Shown here piece after piece: positions 53,976 through 63,459 of a DNA stretch of 64,000 bases (its first letter is position 1; every line of letters begins with the position of its first letter). The position numbers and the translations under genes were made by a program. The notes beneath the pieces were generated by a model that made no database searches, was not told the origin of the DNA, and saw only the letters and a program-made list of their open reading frames with translations. Origin of the DNA: Ruegeria sp. THAF57 (lineage in GTDB: Bacteria > Pseudomonadota > Alphaproteobacteria > Rhodobacterales > Rhodobacteraceae); NCBI RefSeq assembly GCF_903914075.1, contig NZ_CAIWNQ010000012.1, positions 32,057 through 96,056 of the forward strand, read 5' to 3'.

Positions 53976-54370
53976 TGGCCCTGCCGTTGAAGTAACTTTT
54001 GATTCTTAAGTTGAAGCATTCAAGGGGAACATTGGCCCCTCCCGCCCTTTGGCCAGGACCGCGCCCTACTCGGTCGGCTGCGCGCAGCCGCCCTCCCCGA
54101 GCTGAAACGCCGCCTCTCCCTGCGACGTGCCGCTGGCCCGGCCGTCTCCTCCGGAGCCAGCCCGACCAGCCGTCGCATGGTCGTGGCAACGCTTCATCTC
54201 GGCCGTTCCGGTTACGGTCACTGGGGCAGGGGTGTGCCCGCAACGGTGCGAACAGATGTATGTGGCCATCGGCCCAATCAAGCATAAAGCATGGGAAGTG
54301 CTTCAACCATGACGTTAGTCGTTGCAAAGATGGCTGTGCAAAATAGTGTGGTTCGGAGAGGGTTCCGATA
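53976..54370. other. Spacer before the TerB/BrxD/BrxHI operon
   Basis: This 395-nt region contains several open frames in conflicting directions but none with family character. Part is very GC-rich (about 54040-54260) and changes to AT-rich sequence near 54340, just before the TerB gene. It must contain the promoter of the rightward operon. I see no convincing IS end. Confidence 0.4.
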
Positions 54371-56899
54371 ATGTCTTCAATAATCAAGTTTTTCCGAATT
54401 ACATTCTTTCTCGTCCTGTATTTTTTCTTATGTATGGTCGTGGTGACCACAATGCTTCAGGGTTGGCCGATTGGCGGCCAGATGTTGTTTGCATTTGGTG
54501 TTCCCGTCATTCTGGTCTGGTGGCAAGAAAAACGGAGATCGCGGAAAGTCGCTGCAAAGGCGCAAGCTGAGGGGAGTTCCGAAAATCTACCCCCCCGACC
54601 TGAGCCGGTGCCGCGCCCAAGTGCCTACGACAAGCGTATCGAGCGTGAGCGCGAACGAACTCGCGAAGCCAACGCGTCCAAACAGCCGGCTGCCGTGCAG
54701 GCTTACTCCCCACCAAAGCAGGACTACGCTGAAATCGTTCGGGCTGGAAAGTCTGCGGCGCCGGCACTTGCCGCGGCCGCTGAACGAAATCAGCCCTCGC
54801 GAGTGGCATCGAGCGCATCGGTCCGATCATCGAAAAGCGGGTGGGTCCCGTCTTATGAAACAGCTAGCGTCGCCGGCCGCAACATCGGCGGGATGGTCTA
54901 TGTCGGCACGGCTCCCTTGCTGAACACCTACGGGTATCGTGACAAGTGCCGAGCCTATATCGATCCGTCTCTGTCTGTCGCGCGCTCTGGAGCCGACAAA
55001 GCTGGTGAAGGTATGCCTTACTGGCCCGGATACGCGGATATCTCACCTCAGTGCCGGGCGACCTACCTCGACTGGTTGGCCAGCGGGCGCAACGACGCCT
55101 CCTACAACCCCGGATACATGTTCCTGTACTTCTACGGGCTGGAGCGTCGCTTCTTCGTCGATCAGTCCAACGAAGATGCCAAGGATATCGTCCAGGAAGT
55201 TCGGCGGCTGCATTCACTTTACCCTGACAACCACTCCGTCAGGCGCTATTTGGGTGAGTTCCTCGACATTGCGATGCTTGCCGAAACCGACCTCGACGCT
55301 ATCGAACCGATTTTCGAGAAGCAGGGCTGGGAACTTCCGTTCTCACTCAAATACGCAATCGGAGCTCGGATCGACAAAGGCGAGAACCTGACGGCTGACT
55401 GGTTGCTGAGTTGGTTCATCTGCCATCCGGAAACAAATCTGAGAACTCCCGCGACGCGGTGCCGTGACGAGTTCGTCGCTCTTTTCCGTATGCGGTTTGA
55501 TCGGCGTTTTCCTGATGGGCTCAAAGTGACAAAACCCCGGAAATCACTCACGGCATCCTATCGCGCCGCCTCCAGCGAGTTTCAGGGGTCAGTCAATCCG
55601 ACCGTGGATGGCAAACCCGTGCCCGACATCTCCGGCTTGCGCAAGCCGGTCGAGATTGCGCAAGAGCTGGCTGACGAGGTGATGAACGACCTCGACAAGC
55701 TCAGTCGCTTCCTGGGCCGAAACCCTGACGGCCGCGGAAGTGTGGAAGCGCATGCCTTGCTACCCTCTGAACTTTGGGATGCTTTCCCATCAGAGGAAAT
55801 GGACCGCTTGAAATCTTGGGCAAGCGATATCGTCGATCGCGGGGGATTGGTGCCGCTTGAGGAGGTGATCGGACGACTGGAGGGAGAAACGAACGAGAAG
55901 ATCGGAAAACGGCAAATGACAGGAGCCGCCGACGCGCTCGCGCGCCTCGGTTTCGGTCTGGCGCCCGACCCTCGGTTTGCGCTCCGGTCGCCCAAGACGG
56001 AGGAGCCTGTTGTGCTGTTTCGTCTGGGCGAACCCATCGAAAGACTGGAGGACGTTTCCGACAGCTATCGAAGCGCCTTGATCGAATTGGCACTTGGGTC
56101 GTTAGTCGCCCATGCTGATGGTCGCATCGCGGAGCCTGAACGCAGGGCGTTGGAAGATCAGGTTTCTGCCACGGCCCTCAGCGATCAGGAACGCCGCAGG
56201 CTGCGTGCAAACCTTGAATGGTTCCTGGCCGTGCCACCGGACATGACGCTTCTGCGGCGCAAACTGAAGGAGGTGGGCCAAGACAGCCAAGCCGCTATGC
56301 GGGCAGCGCTGGTCGGTGCAGCACATGCCGATGGCATTATTCACTCCGACGAAGTCGCAAGCATCGAGAAAATCTACAAGGCTTTGGGACTTGATCCTGC
56401 GCTTGCCTACACCGACCTGCATGCTGGCGAAGTTGCGGATGGTCCACGCACTGTTCGCGCGTCGCAACCGGGTCGCCCGGGCGAAGCGATACCCGCGCTC
56501 GAAAAAGCCAGCGGACCGAAACTCGACGCTTCACGGATCGCAGCAATTCGTTCGGACACAGAGCGCGTGTCGTCCGTCCTCGGTCAGATTTTCGATGTCA
56601 AAGAGGAAGAAAGTGGTGCCTCCGCGCCTGCCAGCCAAAGCCAGCTGGTAGGGCTTGACCCGAAACACGGCGCCCTTGTCCTCGAACTGGTCACTCGAGA
56701 GCATTGGTCTGAAACCGAGTTCGAGACGATCTGCGCCTCGCATGGGTTGATGGCATCCGGGGCTTTGGAAGTCGTGAATGAATGGGCTTTTGAGACCTAC
56801 AACGAAGCACTGCTCGACGAGTATGATGGATATGACGTGTCTCTGGAAATTGCGGAGGCGGTAAAAGAAAAGATGAGTGCGGAGGGCAGGGATGTCTAA
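54371..56899 (+). CDS. Membrane-anchored TerB-domain protein
   Basis: An 842-residue protein. Two hydrophobic helices at residues about 5-28 and 33-51 anchor it in the membrane; a charged, low-complexity linker follows (about 52-150). Residues about 155-400 fit a TerB-N domain (MVYVGTAPLLNTYGYRD, DISPQCRATYLDWLASGRND, YMFLYFYGLERRFFVD). Near 570-690 there is a TerB core (ALIELALGSLVAHADGRIAE, AALVGAAHADGIIHSDEVAS), whose acidic loops suit metal binding. The tail resembles TerB-C (GLDPKHGALVLELVTREHWS). Its stop overlaps the BrxD-like start by 8 nt. A scaffold or sensor role at the membrane is an inference. Confidence 0.85.
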   Translation: MSSIIKFFRITFFLVLYFFLCMVVVTTMLQGWPIGGQMLFAFGVPVILVWWQEKRRSRKVAAKAQAEGSSENLPPRPEPVPRPSAYDKRIERERERTREANASKQPAAVQAYSPPKQDYAEIVRAGKSAAPALAAAAERNQPSRVASSASVRSSKSGWVPSYETASVAGRNIGGMVYVGTAPLLNTYGYRDKCRAYIDPSLSVARSGADKAGEGMPYWPGYADISPQCRATYLDWLASGRNDASYNPGYMFLYFYGLERRFFVDQSNEDAKDIVQEVRRLHSLYPDNHSVRRYLGEFLDIAMLAETDLDAIEPIFEKQGWELPFSLKYAIGARIDKGENLTADWLLSWFICHPETNLRTPATRCRDEFVALFRMRFDRRFPDGLKVTKPRKSLTASYRAASSEFQGSVNPTVDGKPVPDISGLRKPVEIAQELADEVMNDLDKLSRFLGRNPDGRGSVEAHALLPSELWDAFPSEEMDRLKSWASDIVDRGGLVPLEEVIGRLEGETNEKIGKRQMTGAADALARLGFGLAPDPRFALRSPKTEEPVVLFRLGEPIERLEDVSDSYRSALIELALGSLVAHADGRIAEPERRALEDQVSATALSDQERRRLRANLEWFLAVPPDMTLLRRKLKEVGQDSQAAMRAALVGAAHADGIIHSDEVASIEKIYKALGLDPALAYTDLHAGEVADGPRTVRASQPGRPGEAIPALEKASGPKLDASRIAAIRSDTERVSSVLGQIFDVKEEESGASAPASQSQLVGLDPKHGALVLELVTREHWSETEFETICASHGLMASGALEVVNEWAFETYNEALLDEYDGYDVSLEIAEAVKEKMSAEGRDV

Positions 56900-58199
56900 G
56901 TTGAAACCACGTGAACGCGATGCAATCGTACAGGCGCTTCGGGCCGGGGTCGTGCCCAAACTCGGTTTGCGCCATATTCAGGTTGGCCGCGTCCGAGAGA
57001 TTGAAGAGCTCGTCAAGGACATGGACCGGATATCCGATGGCGGATCGGCGATCCGGTTCATCATCGGGGAGTACGGATCGGGCAAGACGTTCTTCATGAA
57101 CCTGATCCGCCTCGTGGCTCTGGAGAAAGGCCTGGTCGTGATGTTCGCGGATTTAGCGCCAGATCGGCGCATTCACGCGACCGGCGGACAAGCTCGCGGG
57201 CTGTATGCCGAGATGGCCCGAAACCTCTCGACGCGGACCAAGCCCGATGGCGGGGCATTGGCCAGCGTGGTGGAGCGATTTGTCAGCCAGGCTCACCGAG
57301 ATGCTGAAGAACGGGATTTGCCCACGGGGACCGTCATTCGTGAACGCCTTGGCCACTTTGAAGAACTTACCGGAGGGTTTGAGTTCGCCGAAGTCATCCG
57401 TCGATATTGGGAAGGCCATGAGACCGGCGACGACGAGTTGAAATCCGCAGCCCTGAGATGGCTGCGCGGCGAGTTCGCGACACGCACCGACGCGCGCAAA
57501 GCACTTGGTGTGCGAACGATCATCGACGACGCCAGTGTCTATGACCATCTGAAGCTGATGTCGGCATTCGTGTGCGAGGCCGGGTATAAAGGATTGCTGG
57601 TCGGCCTCGACGAGATGGTGAACCTCTACAAGCTCACTTCGTCGCAGGCCCGCAATGCAAACTACGAACAGATCCTCCGGATCCTGAACGATGTGCTGCA
57701 GGGTAGCGCCGAGAACCTCGGATTCCTTATGGGTGGAACCCCGGAGTTTCTGATGAACACCCGTCGAGGGCTCTATAGCTACGAAGCCCTTCAATCGCGT
57801 TTGGCCGAGAACACCTTCGCGCGGGACGGATTGGTCGACCTTTCAGGACCGGTTGTCCGGCTGGCCAGCCTGACCCCTGAAGATCTCTTCGTTCTTCTGG
57901 CCAATGTGCGGCGGATCATGCAGGACGATGCCGGTGCTCTGCCGGACGACGCGCTCGAGGCCTTCATGGCGCATTGTTCGGACCGGATCGGTGAAGCTTA
58001 CTTCCGCACCCCGCGCAATACGGTGACGGCATTCGTGAACCTGCTTTCCGTGCTTGAGCAAAACCCCGGTGTCGAGTGGAGCGATCTGATCGAAAAGATC
58101 GAGGTCTCCGAAGACCTCGGCGAAGACATGAACGAGGTAGACGAGTCGACTGGTGCCCAAGACCCCGGTGACGATGATCTGATCAGCTTCAAGCTCTGA
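56892..58199 (+). CDS. brxD: BrxD-type (DUF2791) P-loop ATPase
   Basis: A 435-residue ATPase from ATG 56892, inside the end of the TerB gene. Walker A GEYGSGKT is at 59-66 and Walker B GLLVGLDE at 234-241, followed by MVNLYKLTSS, GFLMGGTPEFLMNTRRGLYS and a sensor region. This is the DUF2791 pattern, named BrxD in BREX type 2 loci, where it accompanies the BrxHI helicase. No brxC/pglY, pglZ or pglX gene is present in this window, so the protein works in a different setting here. Confidence 0.87.
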   Translation: MSKLKPRERDAIVQALRAGVVPKLGLRHIQVGRVREIEELVKDMDRISDGGSAIRFIIGEYGSGKTFFMNLIRLVALEKGLVVMFADLAPDRRIHATGGQARGLYAEMARNLSTRTKPDGGALASVVERFVSQAHRDAEERDLPTGTVIRERLGHFEELTGGFEFAEVIRRYWEGHETGDDELKSAALRWLRGEFATRTDARKALGVRTIIDDASVYDHLKLMSAFVCEAGYKGLLVGLDEMVNLYKLTSSQARNANYEQILRILNDVLQGSAENLGFLMGGTPEFLMNTRRGLYSYEALQSRLAENTFARDGLVDLSGPVVRLASLTPEDLFVLLANVRRIMQDDAGALPDDALEAFMAHCSDRIGEAYFRTPRNTVTAFVNLLSVLEQNPGVEWSDLIEKIEVSEDLGEDMNEVDESTGAQDPGDDDLISFKL

Positions 58200-58204
58200 C
58201 GCCG

Positions 58205-60376
58205 ATGAGCAGTGCGTTCGACAAACTGGCGAGGCCTGTGCAGAAATGGATACGCCAGAAAGGTTGGCGCGAACTTCGCGACATCCAGGCGCGATCCATC
58301 CGGACGATCTGCGAATCCAATGCCGATTTAATCGTTGCAGCTTCTACGGCGGGCGGAAAGACCGAGGCGGCGTTCCTGCCGTTGATTTCACAGGTGCTTG
58401 ACGAGCCGTCGGGCGGCACCGGCTTCGACCTGCTCTACATCGGTCCGCTGAAAGCCCTGATCACGGACCAGGCCATGCGGCTGGAGGGCATCTGCCAGGA
58501 AGCAGAGCTTCCGGTTGTTCCCTGGCACGGAGATGTCTCGCAATCCATCAAGACGCGCGCGTTGATATCTCCAAAAGGGATCCTTCTGATAACCCCAGAG
58601 TCCCTTGAGGCGCTTTTCATTCGTCGCGGTTTGGAAATTGCCCGCCTGTTTGGGGCGACACGGGCGGTCGTGATCGACGAGCTGCACACAGTTCTGGACA
58701 GCGAACGCGGTGTCCAGCTTCGTTCACTGCTCACACGGCTCGAGCTCGCGATAAAGCGCCCAATCCGTCGGATAGGTCTGTCAGCTACGCTAGGCGACAT
58801 GGACCTCGCTAAGGCCTATCTTCGCCCTGACGCCGCAAACGCTGTCCAGCTGATCGAAGCAGATGGCGGCGAGGCTGAATTGAAGCTTCAGCTTCGCGGT
58901 TACCTTTCCGGCGATGAAGATGAAAACAGCCCATCCGCAACGGACGCGATCGCAGCACATCTTTTCAAACACCTTCGAGGCAGCGACAACCTGGTCTTCG
59001 CCGGAGCGCGTCAACGGGTCGAGATTTACGCAGATCGGTTGCGGGAGCTTTGCGAACGGGAGCACCTGCCACAGGAATTCTATCCCCACCACGCGAGCCT
59101 CTCCCGAGAACACCGTGACTTCGTTGAGCGGCGCTTGAAGGACCCTGCGAAACCGACGACAGCCGTTTGCACATCGACGCTCGAGCTTGGAATCGACATC
59201 GGTGACGTGACCTGCGTGGCTCAAATCGGTGCGCCATTCAGCGTCGCCGCGTTGCGACAACGGCTTGGCCGATCAGGCCGGCGTGAAGGACAGCCGGCCA
59301 TTCTCAGGCAGTATGCTGTCGAAGCCAAGTTGACGCCGGAGAGCAGTTTCGTGGATCGTCTTCGCCTCGGCCTGATCAGGTCCATCGCGATGATAGACTT
59401 GCTGCTGGAAGGCTGGTGCGAACCTCCAAAACCTCAGGCGCTTCATCTCTCGACGCTCGTCCACCAGATACTGTCAGTCATAGCGCAGCGCGGCGGTGCG
59501 TCTGCAAGCGTGGTCTACAATGTGCTCTGCCGCGAAGGCCCCTTTCGGAAGGTCACAACCGAAGTCTTCGCAGATGTGTTGCGTGCAATCGGCCACCCAG
59601 AAACCGGCTTGATCGAACAGGTCGGCAGCGGGCTGTTGCTTTTGGGACCCGCGGGCGAAAAACTGGTTGAGCATTACAGCTTCTATGCGGTGTTTCAGAC
59701 GCCTGAGGAATTCCGGTTGGTCGCAGAGGGGCGGGACCTTGGAACCCTGCCGATCGATAATGTTCTTGCCCCTGGGATGCTATTAATATTCTCTGGGCGA
59801 CGTTGGGTTGTTCAAGAAATCCATGATCGTGAAAAGGTCATCGTCGTCAAACCCGCGAAGGCTGGTGTGCCGCCCGTCTTCGGCGGCGATGCGGGGGACA
59901 TTCATGACAAAGTGATCGACCGAATGTTCGCCGTGCTCGAGGGGGATTCCAGCCCAGCTTACATGGATACAGTCTCTTTGATGATGCTCGAGGAAGCGCG
60001 TGCTCACTATGAACAGCTGGGGTTTAGGGCCAATAACCTACACACCATTGGCGAGCATACATCAGTCATTGCGACGCGGGTCGGTACTGTGAAGACATCA
60101 ACCCTCGCGCTAGCACTGAGAAGTGAGGGGTTTTCGGTCGAACTGCATGACGGGTTTCTGATGGTGGAGGCCGGGGACGAAACCCCCGATCTTCAAACGG
60201 TACTAGCGCACATTCGATCTGGCGAACCTGTCGATCTGTTCGCTGGAGCTGGGAATTTAATGTCGGAGAAGTTTCATCCTTACCTGTCGCAGCCCCTCTT
60301 GGAGTTGGATGCAATTTCTTCCAAGCTTGCGCCCGATACTCTTACCGCGATGGTCGGTAGAATCGTCCCAGCATAA
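58205..60376 (+). CDS. brxHI: BrxHI-type Lhr-like DEAD/DEAH-box helicase
   Basis: A 723-residue SF2 helicase: Q-motif region (WRELRDIQARSI), Walker A ASTAGGKT (46-53), motif II DELH (158-161), motif III SAT (193-195), motif VI QRLGRSGRRE, and a long C-terminal region with Lhr-like features. It resembles BrxHI helicases that accompany BrxD. It begins 5 nt after the BrxD stop, closing the three-gene operon. It probably unwinds or translocates on invading DNA; nothing in the sequence shows a nuclease domain. Confidence 0.88.
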   Translation: MSSAFDKLARPVQKWIRQKGWRELRDIQARSIRTICESNADLIVAASTAGGKTEAAFLPLISQVLDEPSGGTGFDLLYIGPLKALITDQAMRLEGICQEAELPVVPWHGDVSQSIKTRALISPKGILLITPESLEALFIRRGLEIARLFGATRAVVIDELHTVLDSERGVQLRSLLTRLELAIKRPIRRIGLSATLGDMDLAKAYLRPDAANAVQLIEADGGEAELKLQLRGYLSGDEDENSPSATDAIAAHLFKHLRGSDNLVFAGARQRVEIYADRLRELCEREHLPQEFYPHHASLSREHRDFVERRLKDPAKPTTAVCTSTLELGIDIGDVTCVAQIGAPFSVAALRQRLGRSGRREGQPAILRQYAVEAKLTPESSFVDRLRLGLIRSIAMIDLLLEGWCEPPKPQALHLSTLVHQILSVIAQRGGASASVVYNVLCREGPFRKVTTEVFADVLRAIGHPETGLIEQVGSGLLLLGPAGEKLVEHYSFYAVFQTPEEFRLVAEGRDLGTLPIDNVLAPGMLLIFSGRRWVVQEIHDREKVIVVKPAKAGVPPVFGGDAGDIHDKVIDRMFAVLEGDSSPAYMDTVSLMMLEEARAHYEQLGFRANNLHTIGEHTSVIATRVGTVKTSTLALALRSEGFSVELHDGFLMVEAGDETPDLQTVLAHIRSGEPVDLFAGAGNLMSEKFHPYLSQPLLELDAISSKLAPDTLTAMVGRIVPA

Positions 60377-60419
60377 TATGTGCGGCAATACTCGTTGACT
60401 GTTTTCATCGCTCCTAGGG

Positions 60420-62165
60420 CTAGTGATTGCTTTGTCTCCGCCAAGAAAGGACGGCATCTTCCGTTCCCGCAACTGGTGCCGCGTCACTCCAACGATCCCA
60501 GAAATTGACTGTCGCGCTATTGGGCTTGAAGCGCGGCTCGGACACCACAACTCGCGTCGGAAGCAAGCTCGCATCGCCGACCACCAATGCCTCACCGATG
60601 TCGAGGACCGGTAGAAGATCACCAAACCCGCCGAGGCTGTCAGGCAGCAACCGTTTGATCACGGATTGATCGTCGCCGTTGGTCAGCCGCATCGCAATGA
60701 CATTGTTGCACTGGCTCAGAACGGTGCGGTTCACTTCGGATGGTCTTTGGCTGATAACCACTAGTCCAACACCGTATTTCCTGCCTTCTTTGGCGATCCT
60801 CTCGAAAATCCCGACAGAGATCTCATCGGCTGACTCTGACGATGCACGCTCCGGGATATACAGATGTGCCTCATCGCAGAACAATGCGATGGGATGACGG
60901 TTGTCTGGTGGCGTCCACTGGCTGACTGTGAATATCAGCCGAGCAATCAAGCTGACCATGAGCGGCAGGATGTCGGACGGCACTTCCGAGAAATTGATGA
61001 TCTTGATCCCACCCTTGCCATCAGCTTGCGATCCGCGCCCGCCTATCAGGAAATGCGTTACCTCCGACAGCCAGGCCATATCCATACAGGCTGCTGGCGG
61101 CTGAAATATGAACCCAAGCCTGCGATCATTTCGTTTGGCTTCAAATCGCGCGATTAAGCGGCTGAGCTTGTCGAAGTATGGTCCTTGCTTATCCTTGTTG
61201 TTAGCGCCCGGAACCATTTGTTCGTTCAAGTCAGATAGTTGCTTGTGGACACTGTCGATATCGAAAGGCACGGGGCTATCGATAGTGAAATTTGCAAGAA
61301 TGTCGGCGTGTTTTCCCGGATCAAGCATTGCGCGCTTCGCATCGGTGATACAGCGCGTCATGAGCATGGCTTGGTTCGGAGCGTTCTGATCGGACCGATC
61401 TACAAACAAAGCGACCAATGCCTCATAGCCGAGAAGCCAGAACGGTAGATGTAGAACACCGTCGGCCAGTCGGCGATCGTGTCCAATGTCCCCCGGCCCA
61501 GCGATGCGTAGATGCCGAAACTCGTCGCTATCGAGGGTCTGGTACTCACCATGGATATCGAACAAGATTACGTTGGCTTGTGGAAGACCGGCAATCTGGT
61601 CTAGGAGCCGCGCAGTTGTGTACGATTTGCCGCTGCCAGTGCTACCGACCACGATGGCATGACGTTGGAACAGACGGTTGCCGTTCAAGAAGGCCCGCGC
61701 GTCCTCGTCCAAAGCATAGCGACCAAGATCAAGCTGCGGGCCGTCGCCGGAAACCTGCGAAATGACCTGCATGAAGTCTGTCAGGCGCTGACCTTCCAAG
61801 GAAAAGCAATCCGCATCGATTTCGGGCACAGTCTCTAGGGTGCGCTTAAAGACGTTCTCTTTCAGCCCCTCCTTGTCTACGAGTGTTCCAATCAGAGCGA
61901 CCCGAACGAGGTTGTTTTCGGGGAGCGCGGCTTCCGGATCCTCCTCAGACCCGTCTATTGCAGTTTCGTCACCTGCTTTGCGTGTGATGCGCGAAACTAT
62001 CCCGATTAAGTGCTGCCCGGCTTTCGAGCTTCTGATCGCGGTCAACCGATTGACCTGAATCCGTTTGAGGCGTTCAAGTTCATCGACTCGCACCGTCACA
62101 GTGGCAGTATCGACGGCAATAATTTTGCCGAGACTTTCATCATCGTTGAAATCAAGTATGCCCAA
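60420..62165 (-). CDS. herA: HerA-family FtsK-like DNA translocase ATPase
   Basis: A 581-residue HerA: an N-terminal HAS-barrel-like region, then Walker A GSTGSGKS (174-181), LFDIHGEYQTL, Walker B ALFCDEAHLYIPE (Asp431/Glu432) and the arginine-finger region near SQRPSEVNRTVLSQCNN. It uses a TTG start at 62165 behind a strong AGGAGG. HerA forms hexameric rings that, with SIR2 or nuclease partners, make anti-phage complexes. It lies 9 nt after the SIR2 stop (same operon) and converges on the BrxHI gene. Confidence 0.88.
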   Translation of the reverse strand: MGILDFNDDESLGKIIAVDTATVTVRVDELERLKRIQVNRLTAIRSSKAGQHLIGIVSRITRKAGDETAIDGSEEDPEAALPENNLVRVALIGTLVDKEGLKENVFKRTLETVPEIDADCFSLEGQRLTDFMQVISQVSGDGPQLDLGRYALDEDARAFLNGNRLFQRHAIVVGSTGSGKSYTTARLLDQIAGLPQANVILFDIHGEYQTLDSDEFRHLRIAGPGDIGHDRRLADGVLHLPFWLLGYEALVALFVDRSDQNAPNQAMLMTRCITDAKRAMLDPGKHADILANFTIDSPVPFDIDSVHKQLSDLNEQMVPGANNKDKQGPYFDKLSRLIARFEAKRNDRRLGFIFQPPAACMDMAWLSEVTHFLIGGRGSQADGKGGIKIINFSEVPSDILPLMVSLIARLIFTVSQWTPPDNRHPIALFCDEAHLYIPERASSESADEISVGIFERIAKEGRKYGVGLVVISQRPSEVNRTVLSQCNNVIAMRLTNGDDQSVIKRLLPDSLGGFGDLLPVLDIGEALVVGDASLLPTRVVVSEPRFKPNSATVNFWDRWSDAAPVAGTEDAVLSWRRQSNH

Positions 62166-62174
62166 CTCTTCCTC

Positions 62175-63200
62175 CTAAAACCCAATCAATTCGTTCAATG
62201 CAGGCAACTCCCAATATTTGCCCCCGATAACAACAATACCGTCTGGGCTGTCACGGTTGTAAACCATCGTCCCCTCATCGTGGTTCTCGAGCGCGAGGTA
62301 GTGACGCCCGGCGTTGTTCTTGAGAAAATCCTTGGCTTCGGGCGTTAAGGTGCGCGCTGCGACAAGGATGGGAACGTCATGCACACGACAACGCGTCATC
62401 AGCTTCGGATGGATATGGCCGTCGCGGAACCCGTATCCTATGCAAATGAATGCGGTCGCGGCACTCAACACACGATCGGCGCCCTGTATCGCGCTCCGAA
62501 AGGGCTCGTCGTGCGTCCGCTGATATTTGCTTACACCTGGCGTGACGATCAACGGAACCAAACCATCGGGCAACTCGCTCGTCATCGGTAGCGACATCAC
62601 ACCCCCATGCGGGTCTGAAAACCAATCAAGAGACCCGTGGACTTTCCAGACTGTGACCGTCCGCGCCAAATTGGCCCCTTGTTTGAAAATCAGATTCTCC
62701 GCCCCATCGGCCCGTCGCAGATAGCCCGGAAGGAAACCCGTGTTGTGGATGTAGCCGCCTGAATCGGCTGCATACTCTGCAACGCGGTCGTAGTTTGTTG
62801 TTACGACATGGATATTGCGGTTTGTACTTCGGAATAAACCTGTGAATAGGGTGCGGAGCGGAAAAATGGTCTCGGTCTTTATAGCTGATTTGAGCAGGCT
62901 ATAATCGCCCTGAGCGATGAAGTCCCAGGTACTTCGGACAATCTTGACAACCAAGGAGTCGGGTAGAGGCTTGTTTTCTAGTGCTGCTTCTAAATGATCT
63001 CCAGCGGCCAAGGCTGTTCTAACAAGTGTCCAGGCATCGACTTCCGGTCCATCGTCGGCCTGTACATTATCGCGGAGCCAAACGGCCAAATCCCCCATGC
63101 CACGAATGCCATGCGGTATCGAGGCCCCGCTGCCCAAGACTATCACTGGGCTATGCTGTGCACAGTTTTGGCACTGCTTTGCGAGTTCTTCTAGTTCCAA
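62175..63200 (-). CDS. SIR2-domain NADase-like defence effector
   Basis: A 341-residue SIR2 protein with GSGAS (23-27), TTNYD (134-138) and VHGS with catalytic His188, plus the C-terminal GYGFRDGHIHP NAD-site segment. It starts with TTG at 63200; the frame is closed upstream by TGA and this start keeps the NAD-binding motif. SIR2 effectors paired with HerA deplete NAD on phage infection in known SIR2-HerA systems. All residues expected for NADase activity appear present. Confidence 0.87.
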   Translation of the reverse strand: MELEELAKQCQNCAQHSPVIVLGSGASIPHGIRGMGDLAVWLRDNVQADDGPEVDAWTLVRTALAAGDHLEAALENKPLPDSLVVKIVRSTWDFIAQGDYSLLKSAIKTETIFPLRTLFTGLFRSTNRNIHVVTTNYDRVAEYAADSGGYIHNTGFLPGYLRRADGAENLIFKQGANLARTVTVWKVHGSLDWFSDPHGGVMSLPMTSELPDGLVPLIVTPGVSKYQRTHDEPFRSAIQGADRVLSAATAFICIGYGFRDGHIHPKLMTRCRVHDVPILVAARTLTPEAKDFLKNNAGRHYLALENHDEGTMVYNRDSPDGIVVIGGKYWELPALNELIGF

Positions 63201-63459
63201 AGCTATTTTGCCTCACTTCTTGTACTTCGGCTTAGTTTGTCTGTGCCCGAAAACGATTTGGTCCAAAATTTCGCTCTTACGATACCCCCGGTAGCACTTC
63301 TTTGTCACAGCAAGTTTTCGCTGTCGTCGCAAGGTGGGTGCGTCGGGAATCTGGCAAGTGACATGGATCCGAAAATGCCTGCTCCAGCTATGATCCATGC
63401 ATCAACATGCGCCCTCTGGCATCTTTGACGGCTGTTCACCATCCTTCCTTAGCGGCCAA

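Noticed and set aside
53947..54450. 167-codon minus-strand open frame between the pRiA4b-like gene and the TerB gene
   Set aside because: It overlaps both real genes, and its middle is an Arg/Gly-rich shadow of GC-rich DNA.
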